Notes under the pieces: generated by a model
Told to the model about the DNA's origin: nothing
The model's database searches: none
The model's input: only the letters and a program-made list of their open reading frames with translations
Translations under genes and position numbers: made by a program
Part shown: positions 27,221 through 36,444 of the stretch, in pieces
How positions within the stretch are numbered: the stretch's first letter is position 1
Layout of the letters: each line of letters starts with the position of its first letter
From: DASRFR01 sp035651455
Lineage (GTDB): Bacteria; Acidobacteriota; Terriglobia; Terriglobales; Acidobacteriaceae
Direction: 5' to 3'
DNA length: 64,000 bases
NCBI GenBank assembly: GCA_035651455.1
Contig: DASRFR010000049.1
Coordinates: 62,001 to 126,000 of the forward strand

Positions 27221-30088
27221 TTGCGCCCGCCACGCCAATTCGGGTGTCATGAGAACCGCCCGGTAGTAAAAAGCGGACATCCTGGCAGAAGATTTCTGGG
27301 CAGCATCCTGGTGCTGATAGCCCTGTTACTCGGCTCTTGCTTCGTGAGCTGGGCGCAACAGGAAGTCATTGTTGATGTCCGGGTTCACGGCAACCGCCGT
27401 ATTCCCGTGGACACCATTAAGGCTCGTATCTTTACCAAGCCCGGTGACATTTACGACCCTGCCGCCCTCGAACGCGACTTCAACTCACTGTGGAACACCG
27501 GGTACTTCGAAGACATCCGCTTCGAACGGGAGCAGACTGCCAAGGGCTGGATCATCCACGTTTACGTCAAAGAGCGCCCAACCATACGGGAAATCAGTTA
27601 CGTAGGTCTGAGTTCGGTATCCCAGAGCGATGTGCTCGATCGCTTCAAGGAACAAAAAGTCGGCCTCACAATTGAAAGCCAATACGATCCCACCAAGGTG
27701 AAGAAAGCCGAGGTGGCGATCAAAGGCCTTCTTTCCGAGCACGGGCGGCAGTTCGCTTCCATCCGCACCGAAGTTCGCCCCATACCGCCTGCCGCCGTGG
27801 GCGTCACCTTCGTCATCAAAGAAGGCCCCAAGGTCAAAGTCGGTACTATCAAATTCCAGGGCAACAAGAGCATCAATAGCCGTACTTTGCGATCGGCGAT
27901 GAAGAACTTGAAGCCGATTGGAGTTCCGCACTCGATTTTCCTGGAAAATATCTTCGCCAAGACTTATGACGCGACCAAGTTGACCGAGGACCAGGAGCGC
28001 GTTCGCGCCGAGTATCAGAATCGCGGCTTCTTCAAGGTCGTGGTCGAAGATCCCAAAACCGATATCCACGACACCGGCCACACTGGCTTCCATATTCCCT
28101 TATTGCAGAAGGGGGCGGGCAAGGCCGTGGACATCACCATGCCCATCGAGGAAGGCGATCGCTATCATCTGCACAGTATTACGTTTTCGGGGAACAAGGC
28201 AGTCAAGAATGCGGCGGCATTGCGCGGTCTGTTTCCGATTAAAGATGGCGAGATCTTCAGCCGCGAGAAGATTGCTAAGGGCCTGGAAAACCTGCGCAAG
28301 GCGTACGGTGAACTTGGGTACATCAACTTTACTTCGGTTCCCGATACCAAGTTCAATGATGAGAAGAAGTTGATTGACCTCGTGGTGGATCTGGACGAGG
28401 GTAAGCAGTTTTACGTGCGTCGCATCGAGTTCTCGGGGAACACCACCACTCGCGATAAGGTCATCCGCCGCGAAATCGCGCTCGAAGAAGGCCAGGTTTA
28501 CAATTCACGTCTTTGGGAGCTCAGTCTTCTCCGCCTGAACCAGCTCGGATACTTCGAACAACTCAAGCCCGATGACCCGGTGACCACCGATCGTCATCTT
28601 GATGAGAAGAACGGTACCGTCGATCTCACGCTGAAAGTCAGGGAAAAGGGAAAGAATGCTATCGGCCTGACCGGCGGCGTGAGCGGCTTGGCGGGCGCGT
28701 TTATCGGCATCACTTACACCACCAACAACTTTCTGGGACTCGGCGAAACCCTGCAGATCCAGGCAAGCATCGGGAACCTGCAGCGCGACTTGCTGTTCGG
28801 CTTCACCGAGCCATACATGTTCGACCGGCCCCTCCAGGTAGGCTTCACCGTGTACACCCGCAAGTTCAACTACAACCAGGCTCAACAGCTCTCTATCTTG
28901 TCGGGGCAGAAGTTGAACTTGCCCAATGCGTTTCTGCAAAACCTGCAGAACTACACGCAATCGAGCAGTGGTTTCACGTTGTCGGCCGGTTATCCTCTCC
29001 ATCGCTCATTCAAGCGGGTGGGAGTCACCTACTCGTTTGATCGCTCCTCGCTGGTTGCTTTGAGCGGTGCGTCACAAATCCTGTTTACGAATCTCGCCTT
29101 TCGCGGCATTTCCGGCCCCAACTCGCTGACCGGCATCATCACCAGCAAAATTCTTCCGAACTTTTCGTTCAGCACTCTCGATGCCGCCTACGCTCCTCAT
29201 AGCGGGCGCAGTCTCTACCTGGGCGGCGAAATCGCCGGACTGGGAGGAACCGTCCGCACAGTCGAGCCCATCATCCAGTACAAGCAGTTCTTCCCCGTAC
29301 AAAAGCACCGCAACGCCATCGGAATCAATTTCCAGGGCTCGTTCCTGACGGGATACGGCGGCCTGGTCGCGCCGCCATTCTCCCGCTTCTACCAGGGCGG
29401 CGAGAACGATCTGCGCGGCTTCGATATTCGTTCGGTTTCGCCCGTCGCATTCTTGCCCAACAAGGCGGTTATCAACCTGACCAATCCCGACGGAACCATC
29501 GTGCCCAAGGATCCGCGCAACCCGCGCTCCGGGGCATACACCATTCCTCTTCCCATCCAGCAGATCGTCTTTCCGGGTGGCGATCTCAGCCTGGTCTCGA
29601 ATATCGAGTATCGCGTCACCATCGTCGGACCTGTCGCCATCGCACCTTTTATGGACTTCGGTGTGGATCCGATCTTGCGCCCGTCGCAGTTGAGGATCAA
29701 TTCAGGCCAGTTGACTGACATTAATACGACGGTCTTCGGTTGCCCTCAGCTCGACGTGGGATTGAATTGCGTCGGCGGCTCTAAGATGACGTTTTCCGAT
29801 TTCCTTAAGCCGGTTGCGGGCACCAACTGGGTGCCGCGCATGTCGACCGGACTGGAGCTGCAGGTCATGCTGCCGGTCATCAATGCACCCTTCCGCATCT
29901 ATTGGGCTTACAACCCGCTGCGGCTCGATACCAAGACCACTTCGCCCACTCCCATCACGCGCGGCATGTTCCCCGCCGGCGCCGCGGGCGATTTTACCTT
30001 CCAGGAAGCGATCCAAACCTTCGGCACTGCATACACTTTGCGCGAGCCCAGGAAGACCTTCCGCTTCACCGTGGCCACAACGTTCTAG
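27221..30088 (+). CDS. bamA: Outer-membrane protein assembly factor BamA
   Basis: Central beta-barrel insertase of the outer membrane. The 955-residue protein has a signal/anchor (FLGSILVLIALLLGSCFVSW), then five POTRA domains (about residues 45-425; for example VDVRVHGNRRIPVDTIKARI, FRIYYAP-like beta-alpha-alpha-beta-beta units, KVGTIKFQGNKSINSRTLR, YHLHSITFSGNKAVKNAAAL, FYVRRIEFSGNTTTRDKVIR) and a C-terminal 16-strand barrel with the FRGF-like QGGENDLRGFDIRSVSP motif. It ends in FTVATTF with the terminal Phe. The start is TTG 27221, with AGGAAAG upstream; a TATAAT lies near 27144. Skp follows, a common arrangement. Confidence 0.95.
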   Translation: MRPPRQFGCHENRPVVKSGHPGRRFLGSILVLIALLLGSCFVSWAQQEVIVDVRVHGNRRIPVDTIKARIFTKPGDIYDPAALERDFNSLWNTGYFEDIRFEREQTAKGWIIHVYVKERPTIREISYVGLSSVSQSDVLDRFKEQKVGLTIESQYDPTKVKKAEVAIKGLLSEHGRQFASIRTEVRPIPPAAVGVTFVIKEGPKVKVGTIKFQGNKSINSRTLRSAMKNLKPIGVPHSIFLENIFAKTYDATKLTEDQERVRAEYQNRGFFKVVVEDPKTDIHDTGHTGFHIPLLQKGAGKAVDITMPIEEGDRYHLHSITFSGNKAVKNAAALRGLFPIKDGEIFSREKIAKGLENLRKAYGELGYINFTSVPDTKFNDEKKLIDLVVDLDEGKQFYVRRIEFSGNTTTRDKVIRREIALEEGQVYNSRLWELSLLRLNQLGYFEQLKPDDPVTTDRHLDEKNGTVDLTLKVREKGKNAIGLTGGVSGLAGAFIGITYTTNNFLGLGETLQIQASIGNLQRDLLFGFTEPYMFDRPLQVGFTVYTRKFNYNQAQQLSILSGQKLNLPNAFLQNLQNYTQSSSGFTLSAGYPLHRSFKRVGVTYSFDRSSLVALSGASQILFTNLAFRGISGPNSLTGIITSKILPNFSFSTLDAAYAPHSGRSLYLGGEIAGLGGTVRTVEPIIQYKQFFPVQKHRNAIGINFQGSFLTGYGGLVAPPFSRFYQGGENDLRGFDIRSVSPVAFLPNKAVINLTNPDGTIVPKDPRNPRSGAYTIPLPIQQIVFPGGDLSLVSNIEYRVTIVGPVAIAPFMDFGVDPILRPSQLRINSGQLTDINTTVFGCPQLDVGLNCVGGSKMTFSDFLKPVAGTNWVPRMSTGLELQVMLPVINAPFRIYWAYNPLRLDTKTTSPTPITRGMFPAGAAGDFTFQEAIQTFGTAYTLREPRKTFRFTVATTF

Positions 30089-30133
30089 CCTTTTCGGGCG
30101 AGCGCTAAGTACGAGGCCTTGGGGATTAGCCCG

Positions 30134-30185
30134 TTGACGCTGGCGGGAGCGGTTCGTATAATGCAGGTATTTTCACCCTGAAAAT
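30134..30185 (+). promoter_or_regulatory. Promoter of the skp gene with an inverted repeat at the expected +1
   Basis: TTGACG (30134-30139), a 17-base spacer and a perfect TATAAT (30157-30162) form one of the best sigma-70 promoters in the window. The predicted start of transcription falls on a perfect 7-base inverted repeat, ATTTTCA-ccc-TGAAAAT (30169-30185), which could be an operator or a 5'-terminal hairpin. The leader to the skp ATG is about 200 bases. Confidence 0.6.
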
Positions 30186-30368
30186 GTCAACGAGGGTGCA
30201 CCGCGCTTTCAGGTTCAGCGCGAGTCTCAGGATAGTCTCGACCTGTCCTTTCCCGGTTGCCAGGATTCCGAGTAATGGCCGAGAGATCCTGGCGCAGTCG
30301 AGCATGGCCTGCGGAGAATACCTGAGCAATTTCCGTAATCAATTTCCAAGGAGTACAAAAGCGATCCA

Positions 30369-31088
30369 ATGACAAGCAAGTTTGCGAGATTTCTTCTGGC
30401 CCCGGCTTTTGCCTTGTCCGTAGCGGCCTTGGCCCAAACCGGCACTGCAGCCGCCTCGCCCACCCCGGCTGCGCTGCCTTCCGCCCCCTCTGCCGCCGGT
30501 TCAGCCCCGGCCGTCGCGTCTACCGGCACAAAGATCGGAACCATCAACATCGAGCAGGCGATCTTCGCCACCAATGAAGGCCGCCGCGACTTCGAAACCC
30601 TCAGCAAGAAGTTGGAACCCAAGCAGACTGAGCTGAAGGGCAAGAACGATGAGATCGAATCGCTCAAGAAACAGCTCAATACTCAGGGCGACAAGCTGAA
30701 CGACGATACGCGCAATAACCTGGTGAAGCAGATCGAGTCCAAGCAGAAGACGCTGGACCGCGATGTGCAAGACGCCCGTGAAGAGGCGCAGACGCAGCAG
30801 AATGAAATTGCCCAGCGCATCCTGCAGAAGATGGCGCCCGTCATCCAGAAATATGCGGCCGATAACGGCTACGGCGTCCTTCTGGACACGTCGACGCCCT
30901 GGCCGCAAGGTCCAGTGATTCCACTCAGCGACACCATGGATGTCACCAAGGCTATCGTGGAAGCTTACAACGCGCAGTCCGGCGTGGCTCCTCCCGCTGC
31001 CGGAACGCCGACTCCGAAGCCGACTGGCGCGACCCGGCCCGCGGGCACAACCACCAAGCCTGCCACTCCGGCGCCTAAACCGCAGTAG
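30369..31088 (+). CDS. OmpH/Skp-family periplasmic chaperone
   Basis: Holds unfolded outer-membrane proteins in the periplasm for BamA. A signal peptide (MTSKFARFLLAPAFALSVAA) is followed by an Ala/Pro/Ser-rich linker, the family start KIGTINIEQAIFATNEGRRD and a long charged coiled coil (KKLEPKQTELKGKNDEIESL ... QQNEIAQRILQKMAPVIQKY), then the C-terminal cap (YAADNGYGVLLDTS). The Pro/Thr-rich tail after about residue 205 (GTPTPKPTGATRPAGTTTKP) is an extra. AAGGAG is 15 bases before the ATG, rather far. A strong promoter precedes it and a rho-independent terminator follows. Confidence 0.9.
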   Translation: MTSKFARFLLAPAFALSVAALAQTGTAAASPTPAALPSAPSAAGSAPAVASTGTKIGTINIEQAIFATNEGRRDFETLSKKLEPKQTELKGKNDEIESLKKQLNTQGDKLNDDTRNNLVKQIESKQKTLDRDVQDAREEAQTQQNEIAQRILQKMAPVIQKYAADNGYGVLLDTSTPWPQGPVIPLSDTMDVTKAIVEAYNAQSGVAPPAAGTPTPKPTGATRPAGTTTKPATPAPKPQ

Positions 31089-31117
31089 CGACACCGCGGA
31101 TCGATAATAAGTTCCTG

Positions 31118-31147
31118 AAGGCCGTGCAAGCGCGCGGCCTTTTTTTC
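31118..31147 (+). terminator. Rho-independent terminator after the skp gene
   Basis: Stem AAGGCCG (31118-31124) and CGGCCTT (31135-31141), ten-base loop, followed by an unbroken T-run (31140-31146). It sits 30 bases after the stop codon. Confidence 0.88.
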
Positions 31148-31218
31148 TTTTGCCAAGCGCCGCAAGTCCACTCCGCCTGGTGTCTTTAAGCAGTAGCCAA
31201 ACGCTGCTGGAGGACATC

Positions 31219-31950
31219 ATGTTTGCCCAAAGCTTCGTCGCCTCTTCCGGTAAGGATCGCAATCGGCGCGGCTGGACTACACTAGCTTCGTTCGGTCTGC
31301 AAGCGCTCGGCGTGGCAGCGCTCATCTTGTTTCCGATTCTCTACACTCAGGGCCTTCCCTCCATCCTGTTGCTGGCCCGCGCTGTGCTACAGCCGCCGCC
31401 GGCGCCGCCACCACGCCCTTCTGCGCCTTCTCATCCTCGAGCGATCAGAACTGTGAGCAGCTTCAGGAATGGAGCGTTGATGCAACCCTCGTTCATTCCG
31501 AGCCACATGATGCGCATCCAGGAGGATGTCGCGCCCCCGCAAATTGGGATGGCCGGTATTCCCGGAGGAACGGGCGATCATTGGGCCTCGAACTCTGTTC
31601 TTAATTCCATCGGCTCGGGCGCGGGCATTGCGGTTCCTCCTCCGCCTCCCGTTGTCGTGCCACCCCGTCCCACCTCTCGGATGATGGAAGGCAACCTGGT
31701 GCACCGAGTGCAGCCCCAATATCCCGCCATGGCCAGGGCGGCGCGCGTGCAAGGGACGGTCGTATTGCGTGCCATCATCAGCAAGGAAGGAACCATTGAA
31801 AACCTGACCGTGCTCAGCGGTCACCCTCTCCTGGTGAAAGCTGCCATTGACGCGGTCACGCAGTGGCGATACCGCCCGTACTACCTGAACAACCAACCGG
31901 TCGAAGTCGAGACGCAGGTCACCGTCAACTTCATCCTGTCCGGCGGATAA
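31219..31950 (+). CDS. Energy transducer TonB
   Basis: Inner-membrane-anchored protein of 243 residues that passes proton-motive-force energy to outer-membrane receptors. The ATG 31219 has GGAGG five bases upstream. One membrane helix (LGVAALILFPILYTQGLPSI) is followed by a Pro-rich spacer and the C-terminal TonB domain (MEGNLVHRVQPQYPAMARAA, VQGTVVLRAIISKEGTIENL, WRYRPYYLNNQPVEVETQVT) with the family's YP motif. It is a natural energiser for the two TonB-dependent receptors in this window. ExbB and ExbD are not adjacent. Confidence 0.9.
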   Translation: MFAQSFVASSGKDRNRRGWTTLASFGLQALGVAALILFPILYTQGLPSILLLARAVLQPPPAPPPRPSAPSHPRAIRTVSSFRNGALMQPSFIPSHMMRIQEDVAPPQIGMAGIPGGTGDHWASNSVLNSIGSGAGIAVPPPPPVVVPPRPTSRMMEGNLVHRVQPQYPAMARAARVQGTVVLRAIISKEGTIENLTVLSGHPLLVKAAIDAVTQWRYRPYYLNNQPVEVETQVTVNFILSGG

Positions 31951-32067
31951 CGTCTCACACGACGGACATCGCGCACCGTTCCGCCCCGCAACGCTCGACA
32001 ATTTTTCACCTCGACCGGCACTCTGGTAATCAAGACGCAAAACTATGAACCGATATAATCGCAGTGA

Positions 32068-33243
32068 GTGTCCCTCACCGGCCTGGAACCGCAAATTCGC
32101 ACCGCCACTCGTCCCACGTGGGCCGAGGTATCCCTCGCCCTCCTGCGCGAAAATTTTCGCGCCGTGCAGCAGCACGTAGGAGCGGGGGTCACCATCTGTG
32201 CGGTGGTGAAGGCCGACGCTTACGGTCACGGTGCGCTCGAATGCTCGCGTGCTCTCGAGAAAGGCGGCGCGACCTGGCTCGGTGTCACCTCGCTGGACGA
32301 GGCCATTCCTCTCCGCGATGCAGGCATCGAAACCCGCATCCTGATCATGACCGGCTTCTGGCGCGGCGAAGAGGACGAAATTGTCCGCCTCGGCCTTACT
32401 CCCACCGTCTGGGAATCCTGGCACCTCGATTCGCTGGAAAGAGCCGCAAGTCGCTTAGCCGTTTGCCAGCCCGTGCATCTGAAGGTCGACAGCGGAATGG
32501 GAAGGCTCGGCGCCCGTCCTCAAGAGCTGCCGGCGCTTCTTGCCCAGATAAAGTCCTCGTCGCACCTGCGGCTCGACGGAGTCTCAACACATCTCGCGTC
32601 GTCCGAGGTGCTGGACGCGCCCTCAGTCGCCGACCAATTGAAAGTTTTTACCCGCGCTCGCCAGATTGTCAGCGACCAAGGGCTCGCGCCCAAGCTAGTG
32701 CATGTCGCCAATACCAGTGCAGTGGTCTCCAGGCGCGAGACTTGGAACGATATGGTGCGTCCCGGTCTCGCTCTTTACGGCTACTACATGCCGTTCCAAC
32801 GCGCGGGCAGGGAAGTCGCTGGCAGCGCGTTGCGCCTTGCAGTCAAGCCCATTCTTACCTGGAAAACTCGCATTCTCTCTCTCCGCGACGCAGGTCCGAA
32901 CGAGGCTCTCGGGTACGGTGGAACCTACGTGACCAAGGCTCCCGCGCGTATCGCTGTGCTCCCGGTGGGGTACGCCGATGGATTCAATCGTGAGCTTTCG
33001 TCGCGCGGCCGCGTGATCGTACGCGAGCACTATGCTCCTATCGTGGGCCGAATCTCGATGGACCTTACGCTCGTCGACGTCACCGGCATTCGCGATACTC
33101 AGGTGGGAGACGAAGTCATCCTGCTCGGCTCCTCCGATGGCCTCAGTGTCGATGCGCAGGAGCACGCCGAACTCGCGCACACCATTCCCTACGAAATCCT
33201 GTGCGGCATCTCAAAACGTGTTCCCCGCCGATACAGCAACTAA
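32068..33243 (+). CDS. alr: Alanine racemase
   Basis: PLP enzyme that makes D-alanine for peptidoglycan. The 391-residue protein carries the PLP lysine in AVVKADAYGHGA (Lys about 48), the racemase barrel, and the C-terminal GYGGTY and VGYADGFNRELSSRG motifs with the second-domain IVGRISMDLTLVDVT. The start is GTG 32068, eight bases after TATAAT (32054-32059) with no ribosome site, so probably leaderless. Confidence 0.95.
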   Translation: MSLTGLEPQIRTATRPTWAEVSLALLRENFRAVQQHVGAGVTICAVVKADAYGHGALECSRALEKGGATWLGVTSLDEAIPLRDAGIETRILIMTGFWRGEEDEIVRLGLTPTVWESWHLDSLERAASRLAVCQPVHLKVDSGMGRLGARPQELPALLAQIKSSSHLRLDGVSTHLASSEVLDAPSVADQLKVFTRARQIVSDQGLAPKLVHVANTSAVVSRRETWNDMVRPGLALYGYYMPFQRAGREVAGSALRLAVKPILTWKTRILSLRDAGPNEALGYGGTYVTKAPARIAVLPVGYADGFNRELSSRGRVIVREHYAPIVGRISMDLTLVDVTGIRDTQVGDEVILLGSSDGLSVDAQEHAELAHTIPYEILCGISKRVPRRYSN

Positions 33244-33395
33244 GCCATTCGACAATTCACCAGCTCTGTCCGTAAAAGTCTCTTGAAAATTGCATTGCTG
33301 AATGCCGTTTGCCGACTGCTGACTGCTGCGTTTGCCCATTTCGCTGGCCTCGGGCAGACTCGCGCCAAGCCTCATTGCTATAGTCAAAATAGACC

Positions 33396-34514
33396 ATGCC
33401 CACCCGCTACGCCCAATGGATGTATGACTGGGAACACCGGCTCACCTCGGTAGACAACAACCGGGTGGTTCGGCCGCTCGAATGGGGTATTGAATACGCT
33501 CACGATTGGCCCTGCCGCAACGGCGTCCCTGCGGGACACACGCCTGCCGATCCCGAGCAGTTCTTCGCCGAATACAACCAGCGCATTGTGGCCAACAGCG
33601 ATCAGTTCTTCTCGTACCGGACGCCCTCCAATTTTCGCCTGGAGCGCCGTCCCGTGCAGGTGTTCAGTACCCGCGAGGTGCCCGACCCGAGACTAGAAGA
33701 AAAGGTGCGGGGGACCTCGGCGGAGTTTTTGCGCTTCACCTCGCCCGTTCGCACTCCGTTTCCCGAAAACAACCTGGTCAATGCGCGCTGGTTTCCCGCC
33801 CGCGGTCGGCGCGCGGTGGTGCTGCTTCCTCATTGGAATTCCGACGCGATTTCCTACACCGGGCTGTGTCGCGTGTTGAACTGGCTGGGCATTGCCGTGC
33901 TTCGGCTCAGCATGCCGTATCACGACATTCGTATGCCGGCGGAAATCCGCCGCGCCGATTACGCCGTCTCGTCCAACATCGGGCGTACTCTCGACGCCGT
34001 CCGCCAGGGCGTGATCGACGTCCGCTGCTGCTTCGATTGGCTCGAACAGCAAGGTTACAATCGACTCGGGATCGCGGGCACGAGCCTTGGTTCCTGTTAT
34101 GCCTTCATTGCCAGCGCGCACGACCAGCGCATCCGGACCGCGGCCTTCAACCATGCCTCCACTTACTTCGCTGACGTAGTCTGGCATGGCCAGTCCACAC
34201 GCCACATCCGCGAAGGTCTCGAAACTGCCATCGATCTGGAACGCCTGCGGAACCTCTGGCTCGCCATCAGTCCCATGGTGTACTTCGAAAAGTTCTCGCG
34301 GTATCCCAAGCGTTCGCTCGTGGTGTACGCGAAATATGATCTTACTTTCTTGCCGGAATTTTCCCGGGAAGTGGTCAGCGAATTCTCCCGCCATCATCTT
34401 GATCACAAGGTAGTCGTCCTGCCCTGCGGGCACTACACCACCGGTGAAAGCCCTTACAAATACATGGACGGCTGGCAACTCGCCTCGTTTTTCCGAACCG
34501 CCTTCGAAGCGTAG
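33396..34514 (+). CDS. Alpha/beta-hydrolase of the ABHD18-like family
   Basis: A 372-residue cytoplasmic alpha/beta-hydrolase. The nucleophile elbow is GIAGTSLGSCYAF (Ser near 230); RRAVVLLPHWNSDAISYTGL is the oxyanion/first-strand region; a late HYTTGES gives the His. The N-terminal MPTRYAQWMYDWEHRL with conserved aromatic residues and the absence of a signal peptide match the ABHD18-type family, widespread in acidobacteria and of unknown substrate. TATAGT (33379-33384) lies 11 bases before the ATG. The stop is one base before the next ATG, so the GNAT gene is translationally coupled. Confidence 0.82.
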   Translation: MPTRYAQWMYDWEHRLTSVDNNRVVRPLEWGIEYAHDWPCRNGVPAGHTPADPEQFFAEYNQRIVANSDQFFSYRTPSNFRLERRPVQVFSTREVPDPRLEEKVRGTSAEFLRFTSPVRTPFPENNLVNARWFPARGRRAVVLLPHWNSDAISYTGLCRVLNWLGIAVLRLSMPYHDIRMPAEIRRADYAVSSNIGRTLDAVRQGVIDVRCCFDWLEQQGYNRLGIAGTSLGSCYAFIASAHDQRIRTAAFNHASTYFADVVWHGQSTRHIREGLETAIDLERLRNLWLAISPMVYFEKFSRYPKRSLVVYAKYDLTFLPEFSREVVSEFSRHHLDHKVVVLPCGHYTTGESPYKYMDGWQLASFFRTAFEA

Positions 34515-34515
34515 A

Positions 34516-35064
34516 ATGGCGTGTTGCAGCCGGGCAGAGTTGGTGCGATCGCTGAGACCCGGCCGCGTGATTCGAATGCCGCCTGCCTCCATCCCGTACG
34601 ACGCCGTCGTCGAACATCGTTGCGGCGACTTCCTCATCAGCACCGACCGCACTCTCATTGATCTCGAAGCCGTCTACCGCTTTCTCACCAATTGCTACTG
34701 GGCTAAAGGTATTCCCCGCGATGTGGTCGCCCGCTCGATCGAGCACTCACTGTGTTTTGGCGTGTATCGGGGGACAAGGCAGGCCGGCTTTGCGCGCGTG
34801 ATTTCCGACTATGCCACGTACGCCTACATCGGCGATGTCTTTATTCTCGAGGAACATCGTGGTCTGGGTTTGGGCAGGCAACTGATCGAAGCCATCATGC
34901 AGCATCCTTCTCTACAGGGACTGCGGCGTTGGAGTCTGGTGACCCGCGACGCCCATGGCTTGTATCAACCCTTCGGCTTCACCCCGCTGCATGCGCCCGA
35001 TCGCTGGATGGAAGTTCACAATCCCGACGTATACAAGAATTCTGATAAATGCTCTGGAGCTTGA
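34516..35064 (+). CDS. GNAT-family N-acetyltransferase
   Basis: Acetyl-CoA-dependent acyltransferase of 182 residues. The acetyl-CoA motif is VFILEEHRGLGLGRQLIEAI, preceded by the FARVISDYATYAYIGDVFIL strands and followed by LRRWSLVTRDAHGLYQPFGF, which is the YxxxGF signature of the family. The target is unknown. The ATG at 34516 lies one base after the upstream stop; MPPASIPYD twenty codons later is a possible alternative. glyA starts nine bases after its stop, so this looks like an ABHD-GNAT-glyA operon. Confidence 0.86.
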   Translation: MACCSRAELVRSLRPGRVIRMPPASIPYDAVVEHRCGDFLISTDRTLIDLEAVYRFLTNCYWAKGIPRDVVARSIEHSLCFGVYRGTRQAGFARVISDYATYAYIGDVFILEEHRGLGLGRQLIEAIMQHPSLQGLRRWSLVTRDAHGLYQPFGFTPLHAPDRWMEVHNPDVYKNSDKCSGA

Positions 35065-35073
35065 GGTCCCCAC

Positions 35074-36360
35074 ATGAATGACAGCATGTCGCGCCCGCTG
35101 TATGAAGCCGATCCGCAGATCGCTGCCGCGATCGACAACGAAACCCGCCGCCAGCACGAAGGCCTGGAACTGATCGCCTCGGAGAACTTCGTCAGCGAAG
35201 CTGTGCTCGAAGCTGCTGGTTCTGTTTTCACCAATAAGTATGCGGAGGGTTATCCCGGCAAGCGTTACTACGGCGGTTGCGAGTTCACCGACGTGGTCGA
35301 GAATCTTGCGCGCGACCGGGCCAAACAGTTATTCGGAGCGGAGCATGCGAATGTACAGCCGCACGCGGGATCGCAGGCCAACATGGAAGCCTATGCCGCG
35401 GTGCTGCAGCCCGGCGACACCATCCTGGGTTTGAATCTGGCGCACGGCGGCCATCTCACCCACGGCCACCACCTCAATTTTTCCGGCAAAACCTACCGCA
35501 TCGTACCCTATGGCGTCACCAGGGAAACCGAAACCATCGATTATGACGAACTAGAAAAACTGGCCGAGAAGGAACGTCCCAAGCTGATCATTGGCGGCGG
35601 CAGCGCTTACCCGCGCATCATCGACTTCAAGCGCATGCGCGAGATCGCGGACAAGGTCGGCGCACTCTATCTCGTCGACATGGCTCATTTCGCCGGCCTG
35701 GTTGCGGGCGGCGCACATCCATCGCCGGTTCCGCACGCCCATATCGTCACCTCGACGACGCACAAGACCTTGCGTGGTCCTCGCTCCGGCATGATTCTTT
35801 CTCGCCAGGAATATGCGGCAGCCATTGACAAGGTCGTCTTTCCTGGAATGCAGGGCGGCCCGCTCGTACACATCATGGCGGCTAAGGCAGTCTGCTTCCA
35901 TGAAGCCATGCAGCCCTCCTTCCGCGATTACGCTCGCCAGATTGTGGCAAATGCGAAAGTGCTCGCGGAGACCCTCGCGGCCGAAGGCTTCCGCATCATC
36001 TCCGGCGGCACAGACACTCATCTCATGCTGGTCGACGTCTTTTCCAAGGGCATGCTGGGCAGCGAAGCGGAAAAGGCGCTGGGCGACGCCAACATTACGG
36101 TCAACAAGAATGCCATCCCCTTCGACACGAACCCACCCTTGAAGCCGAGCGGCATTCGTATCGGCACTCCCGCCCTGACCACCCGCGGAATGAAGGAGCA
36201 GGAAATGCGGCAGGTCGGTCGCTGGATCTCAGAGGTCCTTCACCATCGCACCGATTCCGCGGTGATCACCAGAGTGCGCAAGCAAGTCCTGGATCTGGCG
36301 GAAGCGTTTCCCCTTTATGCGGAGCGCAGAGCCGGCGCCCAGGCGGAGGTACGTGCGTAA
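35074..36360 (+). CDS. glyA: Serine hydroxymethyltransferase
   Basis: Interconverts serine and glycine with tetrahydrofolate, the main source of one-carbon units. The 428-residue protein has the family motifs LELIASENFVSEAV, YAEGYPGKRYYGGCEFTDVV, QPHAGSQANMEAY, LVDMAHFAGLVAGG and the PLP lysine in TSTTHKTLRGPRSG (Lys about 231). GAGG precedes the ATG. It ends an operon with the GNAT and ABHD genes. Confidence 0.97.
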   Translation: MNDSMSRPLYEADPQIAAAIDNETRRQHEGLELIASENFVSEAVLEAAGSVFTNKYAEGYPGKRYYGGCEFTDVVENLARDRAKQLFGAEHANVQPHAGSQANMEAYAAVLQPGDTILGLNLAHGGHLTHGHHLNFSGKTYRIVPYGVTRETETIDYDELEKLAEKERPKLIIGGGSAYPRIIDFKRMREIADKVGALYLVDMAHFAGLVAGGAHPSPVPHAHIVTSTTHKTLRGPRSGMILSRQEYAAAIDKVVFPGMQGGPLVHIMAAKAVCFHEAMQPSFRDYARQIVANAKVLAETLAAEGFRIISGGTDTHLMLVDVFSKGMLGSEAEKALGDANITVNKNAIPFDTNPPLKPSGIRIGTPALTTRGMKEQEMRQVGRWISEVLHHRTDSAVITRVRKQVLDLAEAFPLYAERRAGAQAEVRA

Positions 36361-36444
36361 CCCGGCCAGGGTCACAACCGGCACGAAACGTGGGCCATTT
36401 GAAATGTTATGCCCGTCCCGGCGCCGTGTGATTAAATCATCCCC

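Noticed and set aside
30184..30372. 62-codon leader ORF before skp with ATGA overlap
   Set aside because: No ribosome site and no recognisable product; kept only as a note in the leader finding.
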